Assembly (NCBI GenBank): GCA_002840975.1
Contig: PHDN01000011.1
Coordinates: 40,937 to 104,936, forward strand
Direction of reading: 5' to 3'
Length of the DNA stretch: 64,000 nt
Origin: Bacteroidetes bacterium HGW-Bacteroidetes-16
Lineage (GTDB): Bacteria; Bacteroidota; Bacteroidia; Bacteroidales; F082
The translations under genes were made by a program, and so were the position numbers. The notes under the pieces are model-generated. The model saw only the letters and a program-made list of their open reading frames with translations, was not told the DNA's origin and ran no database searches. Positions 1 through 9,532 of this stretch are shown here, in pieces; the stretch's first letter is position 1; every line of letters begins with the position of its first letter.

Positions 1-32
1 AATTTGGTAGTTTAGCCACATAATTATTTGCC

Positions 33-428
33 ATGAAGCAAAAATACAACCGACGTCTTTTTATAAAATTCATCGCCGCTTTTATGGGATTGTTGTTTCT
101 TGGTTTATGGCAACGAATGGTGGACAGCAAATCGAAAAATGAAATTAAAAAACCGGTGGTGGTGCCATTGGCCGGTTTAACGGGTGTGAATTTTTTTGAA
201 AAATTTATTGTGATTAAAAAGGATGACCAATTTGAGGTGTTGTCGTCCAAATGTACCCATCTGGGTTGTAGAATCAATCAGCAGTCGCAGGATAAACTGA
301 TGTGCCCGTGCCATGGATCGTCGTATACACTGAATGGTCAGGTGGTTACCGGACCTGCCATAAAACCCTTGCCTCAGTTGGCCTACCAGATTAATACCGA
401 TCAACAAACCCTGACCGTGGAACTATGA
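33..428 (+). CDS. Rieske [2Fe-2S] protein, membrane-anchored
   Basis: Small Rieske iron-sulfur protein of 131 residues, expected to take electrons from quinol at a cytochrome b partner. One N-terminal membrane anchor is visible at about residues 10-27, preceded by basic residues. The cluster-binding boxes are CTHLGC (residues 74-79) and CPCHGS (91-96): C74, H76, C91 and H94 fit the four ligands, and C79/C93 the stabilising disulfide of true quinol-oxidising Rieske proteins. Its stop codon overlaps the next start (ATGA), so it is translationally coupled to the cytochrome b fusion, and the two very likely form one complex. It is shorter than mitochondrial Rieske proteins and has only a minimal fold. 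The family assignment is firm; the electron acceptor is not known from this window. Confidence 0.92.
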   Translation: MKQKYNRRLFIKFIAAFMGLLFLGLWQRMVDSKSKNEIKKPVVVPLAGLTGVNFFEKFIVIKKDDQFEVLSSKCTHLGCRINQQSQDKLMCPCHGSSYTLNGQVVTGPAIKPLPQLAYQINTDQQTLTVEL

Positions 429-3148
429 TTAAGCCACTTCATAAACTAATTACCAAAACCACTTTCGGTCAATTAAGTCTGGCTTTGTTGATTATTTGTG
501 TTGTCTCCGGAATTTTTCTGGTAGTACCCTATAATGTCAACGATGCCTATGGTTCCATCAGTTTCCTGATGCTAACCAATCCGGCGGCTTCGCTTTTTCG
601 AAACATACACTACTGGAGTGCCCAGTTTTTTCTGCTTTTCACTGTGATCCATTTATACGATCATCTTACCCGTAAAAAAGCCATCAAACTCAATATGGCG
701 CTGTGGTTCCGGCTTATCATCGGAGTGCTGATAATCTTTCTGGCCATGATCACCGGCTTTATATTAAAAGGAGACGCCGATGCCGGTCAGGCCCAAAGGA
801 TTTTCTCAGGTTTGATTACCCGAATTCCATTGATTGGAGAAATGATCCGCCAGACATTTCTTGGAGATGGCGAAAGCCTTCAGCTCATTTATGTTCACCA
901 CATAGCCACCTTCACCATTTTTATCATTATTGTTGTGATGGAGCATGCCCCGACCATCTGGCCCCGGTTGCGCGATTTTGTAATAACCATGACATCCATT
1001 TTGATATTGAGTGTTTTGCTGATGGCTCCACTACATGATGGGTTAAGCCTGGTGGTAAAAGGGCCCTGGTATTTTGTTGGATTTCAGGAAATCCTGCATT
1101 TGATTACACATCCGGGCTATTCCTTGATCATCGTATTGTTGTTGCTGTTTCTGCTATTTATGGTACCGCTTTCGCGGAATAAAGGATGGCTGCCCAAACG
1201 GTTATTGCTCTTTTTCACTTTGGTTTATTTGTTTCTTACAATAATCGGTTATTTTTTCAGGGGAGCCAACTGGCAGTGGCAATGGCCTTGGAAATCAAAT
1301 GAAATAAGTGCAGTATATAATCCTGTTGAAACAGCTGACTGGCAGGTTTTGGGTTTGTTTTCAAAGGCTTCTGACACCTTGCCGGAGGTTATTTTAGGCA
1401 GAAACGAAAGTTGTTTGATTTGTCACCAGGGAATGACCGGATTTTCAAAATCGCATAACCCTCAGGCCGTTGGGTGCTATTCTTGTCATGGAGGCAATCC
1501 GTTTTCACCGGAAAAGAAGGCTTCACACCAGGGGATGAGGTTGATACCCGGAAATCTGGCGGATGCCGGCCAATCATGTGGAACCACACAATGTCATCAT
1601 CAAATCACTTCCCGCATCAATAATGGATTGATGGCCAATTTAAGTGGCATGATCAGTGTCGACAGATTTGTGTTTGACGAAATTGCATCTCCTGACGAGC
1701 TTACATCGGTGGATGAATTACACCATTCCCCGGCCGATGAACATCTGAAAAATTTGTGTGTAACCTGTCATTTGGGAAACCCAAAAACGGAAACAGGCCC
1801 CATTACCAACGAAAGCAGGGGAGGAGGTTGCCTGGCCTGTCATCTCAATTACAATGAAGCAGATAGCAGCCAAGCACATCTTGCCATTGACCGCAAAAAC
1901 CATCCCGATTACCTGAAAATCCATCCGTCCATCGATTTAAAAGTCAGCAACAACCATTGTTTTGGTTGCCATAACCGATCGGGAAGGATTTCGACCAATT
2001 ATGAAGGCTGGCACGAAACGCTGTTGAACCCGGATGAATTAGTCACCAATCATTCCTATCGCATCATTGACCAAACCAGGGTTTTTACCTACATTCAGGA
2101 AGATGTACACCATAAATTGAAAATGGATTGCATCGACTGTCATAATTCCTATGAGTTGATGGGTGATAATACGCGTTATGCCCATCAGGAACAGCAGGTG
2201 GATATTGCTTGTGCGGATTGTCACCGGACCAAAGCAGATCATACGGTTACTTATGCTCAATTGGATCAGGAGTCGGCACTCATCGCAGGACTCAGATATT
2301 CCGATATTTCAAATAGGGTGTTTTTAACCACCGAAAAGCGAAACAAGGCGCTTATTAATACCGAATTCAGGAACGATACCATGTGGATGCATGGAAAAAA
2401 CCGGGATACAGTGTATGCATTGCGTCCTCCGAATGCAGTTTGTACGTATGGACAAGCCCATGATGAGGTAAGTTGCAATGCCTGCCATTCGGCCTGGGCA
2501 CCGAGCTGCATAGGCTGCCACAATGCCTACGATGAAAATGAACCAGGCTACGACATGGTTAAAAACCTTGAAAAACAAGGGAGTTGGGTAGAATATGTTG
2601 GCGAATACAATGCCGGATTGCCTGCACTGGGAATCAGAAAAACCGCTTCCGGTCAGGAAATAATTCCGGTGGTGCCGGGCATGGTGTTGACCATCGACCT
2701 GACCAGCTACACCAAAGATCAACACGATTCGTTGCTCTTCAAGCGGTTGTTTACTCCTGCAGCACCCCATACCACAGCCGCCAAAGGCCGTTCATGTGTT
2801 TCATGTCACAACAATCCCGAAGCTTTGGGCTACGGAAAGGGAACGCTTACCTACGTGATCGATGATGGTAAGGGCTTTTGGAAATTTAATTCTCATTATA
2901 AGAACAACTCCCATGATGGTTTGCCCGAAGATGCCTGGGTGGGATTTCTGAATGATAGAAAAGGACAGGTGGTTTCTACGCGCGCCGACGTGTTCCCATT
3001 TTCGGTCGATCAGCAAAAGGCCATCCTCACCCTTGGGGCTTGCTTAACCTGCCATGACGAAAAAAGTACTATCATGGTACAAAGTGTGGTGAATTTCGAT
3101 TCTTTGGTGAAAACCGTTTCGCCAAAATGCATTCTGCCTGTTTGGTAA
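425..3148 (+). CDS. Cytochrome b fused to multihaem cytochrome c
   Basis: A 907-residue fusion. Residues 1 to about 280 are a cytochrome b/b6-type membrane domain with helices near 16-36, 62-80, 93-113 and 155-173 and further helices to about 277. The haem b ligand pairs are H62/H76 (13 residues between) and H159/H174 (14 between, as in b6). From residue 330 onward the protein is a periplasmic multihaem domain with eleven CXXCH motifs (for example CLICH, CYSCH, CFGCH, CIDCH, CLTCH) and one CX4CH (CGTTQCH), twelve haem c sites in all. With the overlapping Rieske gene it looks like a self-contained quinol oxidase arm that passes electrons into a haem wire instead of a separate cytochrome c1. 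The terminal acceptor (nitrogen or sulfur oxide, metal, or a soluble cytochrome) cannot be read from the sequence. Confidence 0.88.
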   Translation: MIKPLHKLITKTTFGQLSLALLIICVVSGIFLVVPYNVNDAYGSISFLMLTNPAASLFRNIHYWSAQFFLLFTVIHLYDHLTRKKAIKLNMALWFRLIIGVLIIFLAMITGFILKGDADAGQAQRIFSGLITRIPLIGEMIRQTFLGDGESLQLIYVHHIATFTIFIIIVVMEHAPTIWPRLRDFVITMTSILILSVLLMAPLHDGLSLVVKGPWYFVGFQEILHLITHPGYSLIIVLLLLFLLFMVPLSRNKGWLPKRLLLFFTLVYLFLTIIGYFFRGANWQWQWPWKSNEISAVYNPVETADWQVLGLFSKASDTLPEVILGRNESCLICHQGMTGFSKSHNPQAVGCYSCHGGNPFSPEKKASHQGMRLIPGNLADAGQSCGTTQCHHQITSRINNGLMANLSGMISVDRFVFDEIASPDELTSVDELHHSPADEHLKNLCVTCHLGNPKTETGPITNESRGGGCLACHLNYNEADSSQAHLAIDRKNHPDYLKIHPSIDLKVSNNHCFGCHNRSGRISTNYEGWHETLLNPDELVTNHSYRIIDQTRVFTYIQEDVHHKLKMDCIDCHNSYELMGDNTRYAHQEQQVDIACADCHRTKADHTVTYAQLDQESALIAGLRYSDISNRVFLTTEKRNKALINTEFRNDTMWMHGKNRDTVYALRPPNAVCTYGQAHDEVSCNACHSAWAPSCIGCHNAYDENEPGYDMVKNLEKQGSWVEYVGEYNAGLPALGIRKTASGQEIIPVVPGMVLTIDLTSYTKDQHDSLLFKRLFTPAAPHTTAAKGRSCVSCHNNPEALGYGKGTLTYVIDDGKGFWKFNSHYKNNSHDGLPEDAWVGFLNDRKGQVVSTRADVFPFSVDQQKAILTLGACLTCHDEKSTIMVQSVVNFDSLVKTVSPKCILPVW

Positions 3149-3253
3149 AACAATGGCTATTTTTTGATTGTAGGTAATCTGCTTAGACAATTTCATTTTT
3201 TTTAAGACTTGTTTCTTTGAACTTTAGCTTATTTTCGCAGAAAATTTTCATGA

Positions 3254-4000
3254 ATGAAAAGTGATAGCCTGGTTATTATACCAACGTATAACGAGAAAGA
3301 AAACATAGAACGCATTGTTCGCAAGGTGTTTAGTCTGGAACAAGTGTTTGATGTGCTGATTGTTGAAGACAATAGCCCGGATGGAACGGCAGAAATTGTC
3401 AGGCTTTTGATGAGCGAATTTCCCGAACGGCTTTTCATACACGAACGAAAAGGAAAACTTGGGTTGGGAACGGCCTACATTGCCGGATTTAAATGGGGTC
3501 TGGAACGCGAATATGATTATTTATTCGAGATGGATGCCGATTTTTCGCATAACCCCGAAGATTTATCACGGTTATATTTGGCAGCCAGCAAGGTTGAAAA
3601 TGACGCTGCTATTGGTTCACGTTATATTACCGGAGTAAACGTGGTGAATTGGCCAATGGGCCGGGTGTTAATGTCATATTATGCCTCTGCTTATGTACGT
3701 GCCGTTACAGGGTTGAAAATTATGGATACAACCGCGGGTTTTATGTGCTGGACCAGGCGTTTGCTGGAAACGGTGAACCTCGACAGAGTAAAATTTGTTG
3801 GCTACGCCTTTCAGATAGAAATGAAGTTTACCGCAGTTAAACTTGGGTTTAAGGTAGTTGAAGTCCCCATTATTTTTACCGATCGTACCGAAGGAACTTC
3901 CAAGATGAATAAAAGCATTTTTCGTGAGGCCATTTTTGGTGTCATCGATTTGCGGATACGCAGTATATTGGGAAAAATTAAACCGGTTAAAACAATCTAA
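3254..4000 (+). CDS. Polyprenol-phosphate mannosyltransferase (GT2, DPM1-like)
   Basis: A 248-residue family 2 glycosyltransferase without C-terminal membrane helices, the compact DPM1 type. It transfers a hexose (typically mannose from GDP-mannose) to a polyprenyl phosphate at the inner face of the membrane. The nucleotide-sugar motif DNSPDGT, the metal site MDADFSHNP and the GSRYI segment are all present. The ATG chosen starts MKSDSLVIIPTYNEKE, which places the fold's first strand correctly; another ATG four bases earlier is out of frame. It lies just before pyrC, a neighbour commonly seen in Bacteroidota. Family is secure, sugar and acceptor are inferred. Confidence 0.85.
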   Translation: MKSDSLVIIPTYNEKENIERIVRKVFSLEQVFDVLIVEDNSPDGTAEIVRLLMSEFPERLFIHERKGKLGLGTAYIAGFKWGLEREYDYLFEMDADFSHNPEDLSRLYLAASKVENDAAIGSRYITGVNVVNWPMGRVLMSYYASAYVRAVTGLKIMDTTAGFMCWTRRLLETVNLDRVKFVGYAFQIEMKFTAVKLGFKVVEVPIIFTDRTEGTSKMNKSIFREAIFGVIDLRIRSILGKIKPVKTI

Positions 4001-4005
4001 ACTAA

Positions 4006-5364
4006 ATGAATTCACCTAAAAAAGCCATTGTAGGGGCTTCCATTGTAAACGAGAACAAAACATTTTTCGGCTGGGTCACCATTGAAAATGGATTGATATC
4101 CTCCGTGAATGAAGGATCGCCCGATGCGCATCAGGATTTTTCAGGTTTTGAGTTGATAGATGCCACTGGGCTTACCCTGCTTCCCGGTGTGATTGACGAT
4201 CAGGTTCACTTTCGTGATCCGGGTCTTACCCACAAAGGCGATCTGATAACTGAAAGCCGGGCCGCTGTGGCCGGAGGTGTTACCAGTTTTATGGACATGC
4301 CCAACACGGTTCCCAATTGTCTGACCCAGAAATTGTTGGAAGAAAAATATAAGCACGCGGCTGAGGTTTCGTCAGCCAATTTTAGTTTCTATATGGGTGC
4401 TTCAAACGACAATCTGGATGAGGTGATAAAAACCAATCCTGCAAATGTTTGTGGAATCAAGGTCTTCATGGGTTCGTCTACCGGAAATATGCTGGTAGAT
4501 AATGAGCAAACCTTGTCGGGGATATTTAAATCGGCACCCACCTTGGTAGCGGTTCATTGCGAGGATGAAGCGACTATTTTAAAAAATTACGCAGAATTTA
4601 CCAAAAAATATGGTGAAGATGCTCCAACCGGCATCCATCCCGAAATACGTTCTGAAGAAGCTTGTTATTTGTCATCCGCGAAAGCGGTAAAACTGGCCAA
4701 AGAAAACGGAACCCGATTGCACATCCTCCATTTATCGACAGCCCGCGAAATGGATCTTTTTGATAATAAACTACCACTTTCAGAGAAAAAGATAACTGCA
4801 GAAGTTTGTGTTCATCACCTTTGGTTTTCCGATGCAGATTATGATGTAAAAGGCAACATGATCAAATGGAACCCTGCCATTAAAAAGGCATCTGACCGTG
4901 ATGCGCTTCTGCAGGCCGTGTTGGATAACAAAATTGATGTGATTGCCACCGATCATGCCCCTCATACCCTGGAAGAAAAACAAAGACCATATTTTAAAGC
5001 GCCATCAGGTGGTCCTATGGTACAGCATTCGCTGGTGGCTATGTTGGAACTGGCCCGTCAGGGAAAGATGTCCATCGAAAAAGTGGTGACCATGATGTGC
5101 CATCATCCGGCTGAACTTTTCCGGGTTCAAAAAAGGGGTTTCATCCGCAAAGGCTACGCCGCCGATCTGGTGTTGGTTGACCTGAATAGCCCATGGACAG
5201 TTGATAAAAGCAATGTACTGTACAAATGTGGCTGGTCACCTATGGAAAGAATTGAGTTTCATTCTAAGGTGATTTCAACTTTCGTAAACGGACAGCTAAC
5301 TTATAAAAAAGGCGTGGTTAACGAAGCCGTAAGAGGCGAGCGTTTGTTGTTTCACCGCTCATAA
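4006..5364 (+). CDS. pyrC: Dihydroorotase
   Basis: A 452-residue amidohydrolase of the class I dihydroorotase type, the third step of pyrimidine synthesis (N-carbamoyl-aspartate to dihydroorotate). The metal-binding HFRDPG motif follows the expected beta strand at about residue 66, GIKVFMGSSTGN supplies the carboxylated-lysine region, and DHAPH (about residue 317) is the catalytic aspartate motif. Full length, with no missing motif. It begins five bases after the glycosyltransferase and is followed 14 bases later by a lipoprotein gene, so the three probably share a transcript. Confidence 0.92.
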   Translation: MNSPKKAIVGASIVNENKTFFGWVTIENGLISSVNEGSPDAHQDFSGFELIDATGLTLLPGVIDDQVHFRDPGLTHKGDLITESRAAVAGGVTSFMDMPNTVPNCLTQKLLEEKYKHAAEVSSANFSFYMGASNDNLDEVIKTNPANVCGIKVFMGSSTGNMLVDNEQTLSGIFKSAPTLVAVHCEDEATILKNYAEFTKKYGEDAPTGIHPEIRSEEACYLSSAKAVKLAKENGTRLHILHLSTAREMDLFDNKLPLSEKKITAEVCVHHLWFSDADYDVKGNMIKWNPAIKKASDRDALLQAVLDNKIDVIATDHAPHTLEEKQRPYFKAPSGGPMVQHSLVAMLELARQGKMSIEKVVTMMCHHPAELFRVQKRGFIRKGYAADLVLVDLNSPWTVDKSNVLYKCGWSPMERIEFHSKVISTFVNGQLTYKKGVVNEAVRGERLLFHRS

Positions 5365-5378
5365 AAAATCGGGATTAC

Positions 5379-5819
5379 ATGAGAAAGATACCAGGTTTGT
5401 TTGTTGTTTTACTTTGGCTGGTTGGATGCCAGAATAACTCCATGCCCGGGCAGGGCCTTGAAGTAGTGACTACGTTTCCTGATGGTTCAGTAAAGGTAGA
5501 TCGCATGTATCACACACCAGAAGGAGTTAAGACGGCTTATTATGAGCGGGAGTACTATCCTGATGGACAGCTTTTTAAAGAAGGGCCATTAAAAAATAAC
5601 AAACCCGACGGATTATGGAAATCCTATTTTCAGAACAGCACCCTGTGGAGCGAAGGGGAATTTAATGAGGGCGTCAGAAATGGTTTGACCCGAACATACC
5701 ACGACAATGGCAACCTCTATTATGAAGGTTATTATACCTTGGGTGTAAAAGACAGCCTCTGGAAATTTTGGAATGCTCAAGGTACCTTGATCAAGGAGGT
5801 TGATTTTAGCAAGAAGTAA
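5379..5819 (+). CDS. Lipoprotein with YwqK/MORN-like repeats
   Basis: A 146-residue predicted lipoprotein. The signal peptide ends in the lipobox LVGC with the lipidated cysteine at residue 17. The body consists of repeats of the form YYPDGQLFKEG, WKSYFQNSTLWSEGE and YHDNGNLYYEG, which match the MORN-like repeats of the YwqK/toxin-antitoxin-associated family. Such repeats form beta sheets on the cell surface or in the periplasm, but the biochemical role is unknown. A longer relative is present near the end of this window. Last gene of the pyrC run; the next gene is convergent. Confidence 0.75.
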   Translation: MRKIPGLFVVLLWLVGCQNNSMPGQGLEVVTTFPDGSVKVDRMYHTPEGVKTAYYEREYYPDGQLFKEGPLKNNKPDGLWKSYFQNSTLWSEGEFNEGVRNGLTRTYHDNGNLYYEGYYTLGVKDSLWKFWNAQGTLIKEVDFSKK

Positions 5820-5835
5820 TGGTTTCTACAACAGG

Positions 5836-6861
5836 TTACTTAGTCGTCATCTCCAAATAAACGGGCAGATGGTCACTGAATCCACCGAAATATTTTTTGC
5901 CTGAAGCAGTTCTGTTGGGCCGCGGCTCACCATTTTTAGGTTTAAACAAGAGATAATCGTGTTTAATTACGGTCTGCTTGTCAGCAGCAACCTTCATTCC
6001 ACCGGCTCCGGTCAGCATGGCAGTCGACACGATGATCTGATCAAACATATCCCACGATTTATAGTAAAGTGATCCTTCGCCGTTTTTGTAGATTGTCAGC
6101 GACAGGTTATATAAAGTTTTTGGAGCCGGATTTGGAACCACTTCTTTGGCCTGCAGCTGATTTGTCATTGATGGATCAGTTGGATTGTCGTTTAGGTCAC
6201 CCGCTATCAATATATTGGCATCGGGGTTTGTTTGCATGATGGAGTCGGTAATGGTTTTAATTAAACCTGCAATGTACTGACGGGCAGGTTCGGTTTTTTC
6301 TTGTCCTCCCCAGCGGCTAACCCAATGATTGATAAAGAGATGAAGGGTGTCGTGTCCGCTGACCAGACCTTTGCTATATAAAATATCCCGGGTGCTATTG
6401 TCAGGGTTTTCAGGAAGGGTGATGCGAATAAACCTGTTTTGCAATGGTTGGTATACAGAAGGCTGGTATAACAAAGCAACATCAATTCCGCGTTCATCCG
6501 GGCTGTCTTTATGGATGATCTGATAGCCTGATTTTTGCAAGGCAGGATGGTTGATGAGTTGCTCAACCACCAACTTATTTTCAACTTCACATAGGCCAAA
6601 AATGCTTGGGAAGCCTGATTTGTCGATGTCGTTCATCACCTTGCTCAGCTGATCGAGTTTGTGGTTGTACCGTTCTGTATTCCATGGGTTTTCGCTTTCA
6701 GGAAGAAAATCTTCATCGTTGATTGTCGGGTCGTTGATGGTATCGAACAGGTTTTCGACGTTGTAGAAAGCAAAACTGAGGTTGGTTGCTTTGCGCGAAC
6801 AGTTGGTAAATGTGAACAAAACAGAGGCCACCAATACCAATAAGATACTTTTTGATTTCAT
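5836..6861 (-). CDS. Endonuclease/exonuclease/phosphatase family lipoprotein
   Basis: A 341-residue member of the metal-dependent EEP superfamily (DNase I-like nucleases and phosphatases). Diagnostic segments are FYNVENLFD at the N-terminus, FGLCEVEN (metal-binding glutamate), INHWVSRWGG, AGDLNDNPTDPS and the C-terminal FSDHLPVYLEM with the catalytic Asp-His. The signal sequence ends in a possible lipobox (FTNC), so the enzyme is probably anchored outside the inner membrane. The substrate could be nucleic acid or a phosphoester. It is convergent with the lipoprotein gene and lies 36 bases downstream of the S4-domain gene. Confidence 0.82.
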   Translation of the reverse strand: MKSKSILLVLVASVLFTFTNCSRKATNLSFAFYNVENLFDTINDPTINDEDFLPESENPWNTERYNHKLDQLSKVMNDIDKSGFPSIFGLCEVENKLVVEQLINHPALQKSGYQIIHKDSPDERGIDVALLYQPSVYQPLQNRFIRITLPENPDNSTRDILYSKGLVSGHDTLHLFINHWVSRWGGQEKTEPARQYIAGLIKTITDSIMQTNPDANILIAGDLNDNPTDPSMTNQLQAKEVVPNPAPKTLYNLSLTIYKNGEGSLYYKSWDMFDQIIVSTAMLTGAGGMKVAADKQTVIKHDYLLFKPKNGEPRPNRTASGKKYFGGFSDHLPVYLEMTTK

Positions 6862-6897
6862 GTTTTATTTTGCTAAAGATGAATATTTTTTCCTTTT

Positions 6898-7275
6898 TTA
6901 TTGATCGTTTTTAATTTTGCCAAGTTCCCTTCTGTCTTTTTTCGTAGGCCGTCCTGTGCCCCGGTCGCGGTGCTCTGATTTCATTTGATGCATAAACTCC
7001 AGGCGTTCGTATTCTTCCGGAGGGGTTAAATCTTTTATAAAATCAGCAACTATTTTTGCTGCAACGCGGTTCTTGATAGGTTGAAGAACCTCTACCGTTT
7101 TCTTGATTCCGGTTAGGTGGACTTCGATGATTTCCCCGGCCTTCACTTCGCGTGATGGTTTGGCATTTTGCCCGTTTATTTTCACTTTGCCCCCACTGCA
7201 GGCATCGCCGGCAAGCGATCTTGTCTTATACAACCTGACGGCCCAAAGCCATTTATCTATTCTAACTGCATCCAT
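6898..7275 (-). CDS. hslR: S4-domain RNA-binding protein, Hsp15-like
   Basis: A 125-residue S4-domain protein of the Hsp15/HslR type, which binds stalled 50S subunits carrying nascent chains. The start MDAVRIDKWLWAVRLYKTRS is the classic opening of the family, followed by the S4 core (GKVKINGQNAKPSREVKAGE) and a basic C-terminal tail. An in-frame TTG 26 codons upstream lies inside der and would add an unrelated leader, so the ATG seven bases after the der stop was chosen. The gene follows era and der on the same strand, a ribosome-biogenesis group. Confidence 0.82.
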   Translation of the reverse strand: MDAVRIDKWLWAVRLYKTRSLAGDACSGGKVKINGQNAKPSREVKAGEIIEVHLTGIKKTVEVLQPIKNRVAAKIVADFIKDLTPPEEYERLEFMHQMKSEHRDRGTGRPTKKDRRELGKIKNDQ

Positions 7276-7282
7276 TGAAGGA

Positions 7283-8593
7283 TTATTTCTTTCTAAAATA
7301 CAACTGTATGGGAACTCCGGTGAAGTTATAATGAGCGCGCAATTGATTTTCAAGAAACCGCCTGTAGCTGTCTTTCATGTCCTCCGGAAGGTTACAGAAA
7401 AACACAAATTGAGGCGTAGCTGTTTTAAGTTGCATAATAAATTTAATCTTGAGGTACCTGCCCCGGCTTCCCATGGGAGGTGGGTTATTTTCGATGATGG
7501 GCAACAACAGGTCGTTGAGTTTTGAGGTGGGGATTTGTTGTTTTCTGCGTTCATGAACATCTTTTGCCAGTTCCAGCACTTTGAAGATGCGTTGTTTTTC
7601 AATAACGGAAGTAAAAACGATGGGCACATCGGTAAAAGGGGCGATTTTGGCCTTGATGTCCTGTTCAAACTTGAGATGGGTATTGGTGTTTTTTTCAACC
7701 AAATCCCATTTGTTTATCACCAATACGATGCCTTTTTTATTTTTTTCTGCCAGATGAAAAATATTGATGTCCTGTCGTTCAATTCCATTTTCCGCATCAA
7801 TCATCACCACGCAAACATCCGAGTTTTCAATGGCACGAATAGAACGTAGTGTAGAATAGAATTCAATGTTTTCGAAAACTTTTCCTTTTTTACGCAATCC
7901 GGCAGTATCAACCAACATGAAATCATGTCCGAAAGCTTTGTAACGCGTATAGATAGAGTCGCGGGTAGTGCCGGCAATGGGAGTGACAATGTTGCGCTCA
8001 TCCCCCAATAAGGTATTTACCAGAGAGGATTTACCCACATTTGGACGGCCAACAAAGGCAATACGCGGAAGATCAGTATCCACGTCTTCCATCTTCATGT
8101 TTTCAAACACTTTTACCACATCATCCAATAAGTCGCCGGTTCCACTTCCGTTGGAAGATGAAATGGGATAAATATCTCCCAGTCCGAGTGAGTAAAACTC
8201 GCTGGTATTACCGGTTTGATTGGGTTCGTCTATTTTATTCACGACAAGAAAAATGTTCTTTTTGGATTTGCGCAACAAGTTGGCCACATCTTCATCCAGC
8301 GGGGTAAGGCCTTCGCGGCCATCCACAACGAAGGCAATTCCCTGGGCTTCTTCGATGGCAAAGATGACTTGTTTTCGAATCTCGCCCTCGAATGTGTCAT
8401 CCGATCCATGCACATACCCACCGGTATCGATCACCGAGAATTCATACCCATTCCAGTCGCTTTTGCCATAAAGGCGATCGCGTGTAACGCCACTTTCTGA
8501 TTCAACAATCGCTTCCCGGCTTTGGATCAATCGGTTGAAAAGAGTGGATTTGCCTACATTGGGTCTGCCTACTATGGCCAAAATATTACTCAT
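7283..8593 (-). CDS. der: Ribosome assembly GTPase Der (EngA)
   Basis: A 436-residue double-GTPase required for 50S maturation. Both G domains are complete: G1 motifs GRPNVGKST near the N-terminus and GRPNVGKSS at about residue 181, DTGG and DTAG for G3, and NKID and NKWD for G4. A KH-like domain closes the protein. The length is standard. It lies between era and the Hsp15-like gene, in the same orientation. Confidence 0.95.
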   Translation of the reverse strand: MSNILAIVGRPNVGKSTLFNRLIQSREAIVESESGVTRDRLYGKSDWNGYEFSVIDTGGYVHGSDDTFEGEIRKQVIFAIEEAQGIAFVVDGREGLTPLDEDVANLLRKSKKNIFLVVNKIDEPNQTGNTSEFYSLGLGDIYPISSSNGSGTGDLLDDVVKVFENMKMEDVDTDLPRIAFVGRPNVGKSSLVNTLLGDERNIVTPIAGTTRDSIYTRYKAFGHDFMLVDTAGLRKKGKVFENIEFYSTLRSIRAIENSDVCVVMIDAENGIERQDINIFHLAEKNKKGIVLVINKWDLVEKNTNTHLKFEQDIKAKIAPFTDVPIVFTSVIEKQRIFKVLELAKDVHERRKQQIPTSKLNDLLLPIIENNPPPMGSRGRYLKIKFIMQLKTATPQFVFFCNLPEDMKDSYRRFLENQLRAHYNFTGVPIQLYFRKK

Positions 8594-8631
8594 TATTTAC
8601 AGGGTATTTACAGGTTATCAAAGGTATAAAA

Positions 8632-9513
8632 TTAGTGATCGTAACCGAAACGTGAAAGGGCATTGTCATCATCGCGCCAATCCTTATTTATCTTTACAGA
8701 AAGCTCAAGATAGACTTTCTTTTCGATGAATTTCTCAATATCAATACGTGCCATGGTTCCTAATTTTTTTATTGCAGCACCCTGATGGCCAAGAATAATG
8801 GCTTTCTGGGATTCACGGCTGACAAAAATTGTGGCATAGATGCGGTCTATTTTTGTGTCTTCCTTATACTCATCAATCACGATCTCAACTGAATATGGGA
8901 TTTCTTTCTTGAAATTTAACAATATTTTTTCACGTATAATTTCCGAAACGAAAAACCTGGCCGACCGGTCGGTGAGTTCATCTTTGGGATAATACGGTTC
9001 GTGTATGGGAAGCTTAGACTGTATTGAATCCAGTACCTTTTCGAGATTGAAATTATTTAATGCCGAGATGGGGATGATTTCTGCTGTAGGCAAAGCGGTT
9101 TTCCAGCCTTCCATTTGTGCCACCACTTTTTCCTGATCCGATAAATCAATCTTGTTGATAAGCACCAGCACCGGGATAGAGAATTTTTTTAATTTCTCAA
9201 TGATTTCCATTTGTTCGAATGGCTGGTTCACCTCGGTCATAAGTAAAATAACGTCAGCATCTTTCAGTGCCGAGTGAATATATTGGTTCATGTACTCATG
9301 CATTTTGTACGAAGGATTTCGCACAATTCCGGGAGTATCCGAGTAAACAATCTGGAAATCTTCGCCATTTACCATGCCTAAAATCCTGTGACGGGTGGTT
9401 TGAGCCTTCGAAGTGATGATGGAAAGCTTCTCGCCCACCAGCGCGTTCATTAACGTCGATTTGCCAACGTTCGGGTAACCAATGATGTTGACGAATCCGG
9501 CCCTGTGTTCCAT
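8632..9513 (-). CDS. era: GTPase Era
   Basis: A 293-residue Era GTPase (16S rRNA 3'-end processing and 30S assembly). It has GYPNVGKST (G1), DTPG (G3), NKID (G4), the SALNNFN G5 loop and a C-terminal KH domain with GHQGAAIKKLG. The open frame runs 55 codons further upstream, but that extension is the antisense translation of the initiator tRNA gene and is not protein-coding. The ATG at MEHRAGFVNIIGYPN gives the usual Era N-terminus. First gene of the era-der-hslR run. Confidence 0.94.
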   Translation of the reverse strand: MEHRAGFVNIIGYPNVGKSTLMNALVGEKLSIITSKAQTTRHRILGMVNGEDFQIVYSDTPGIVRNPSYKMHEYMNQYIHSALKDADVILLMTEVNQPFEQMEIIEKLKKFSIPVLVLINKIDLSDQEKVVAQMEGWKTALPTAEIIPISALNNFNLEKVLDSIQSKLPIHEPYYPKDELTDRSARFFVSEIIREKILLNFKKEIPYSVEIVIDEYKEDTKIDRIYATIFVSRESQKAIILGHQGAAIKKLGTMARIDIEKFIEKKVYLELSVKINKDWRDDDNALSRFGYDH

Positions 9514-9532
9514 AAAGAATATTAAAGAAAAG

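Noticed and set aside
2324..2770. Long minus-strand open frame opposite the multihaem domain
   Set aside because: Translates to a Cys/His-rich pattern without domains and is a shadow of the haem-motif-rich gene.
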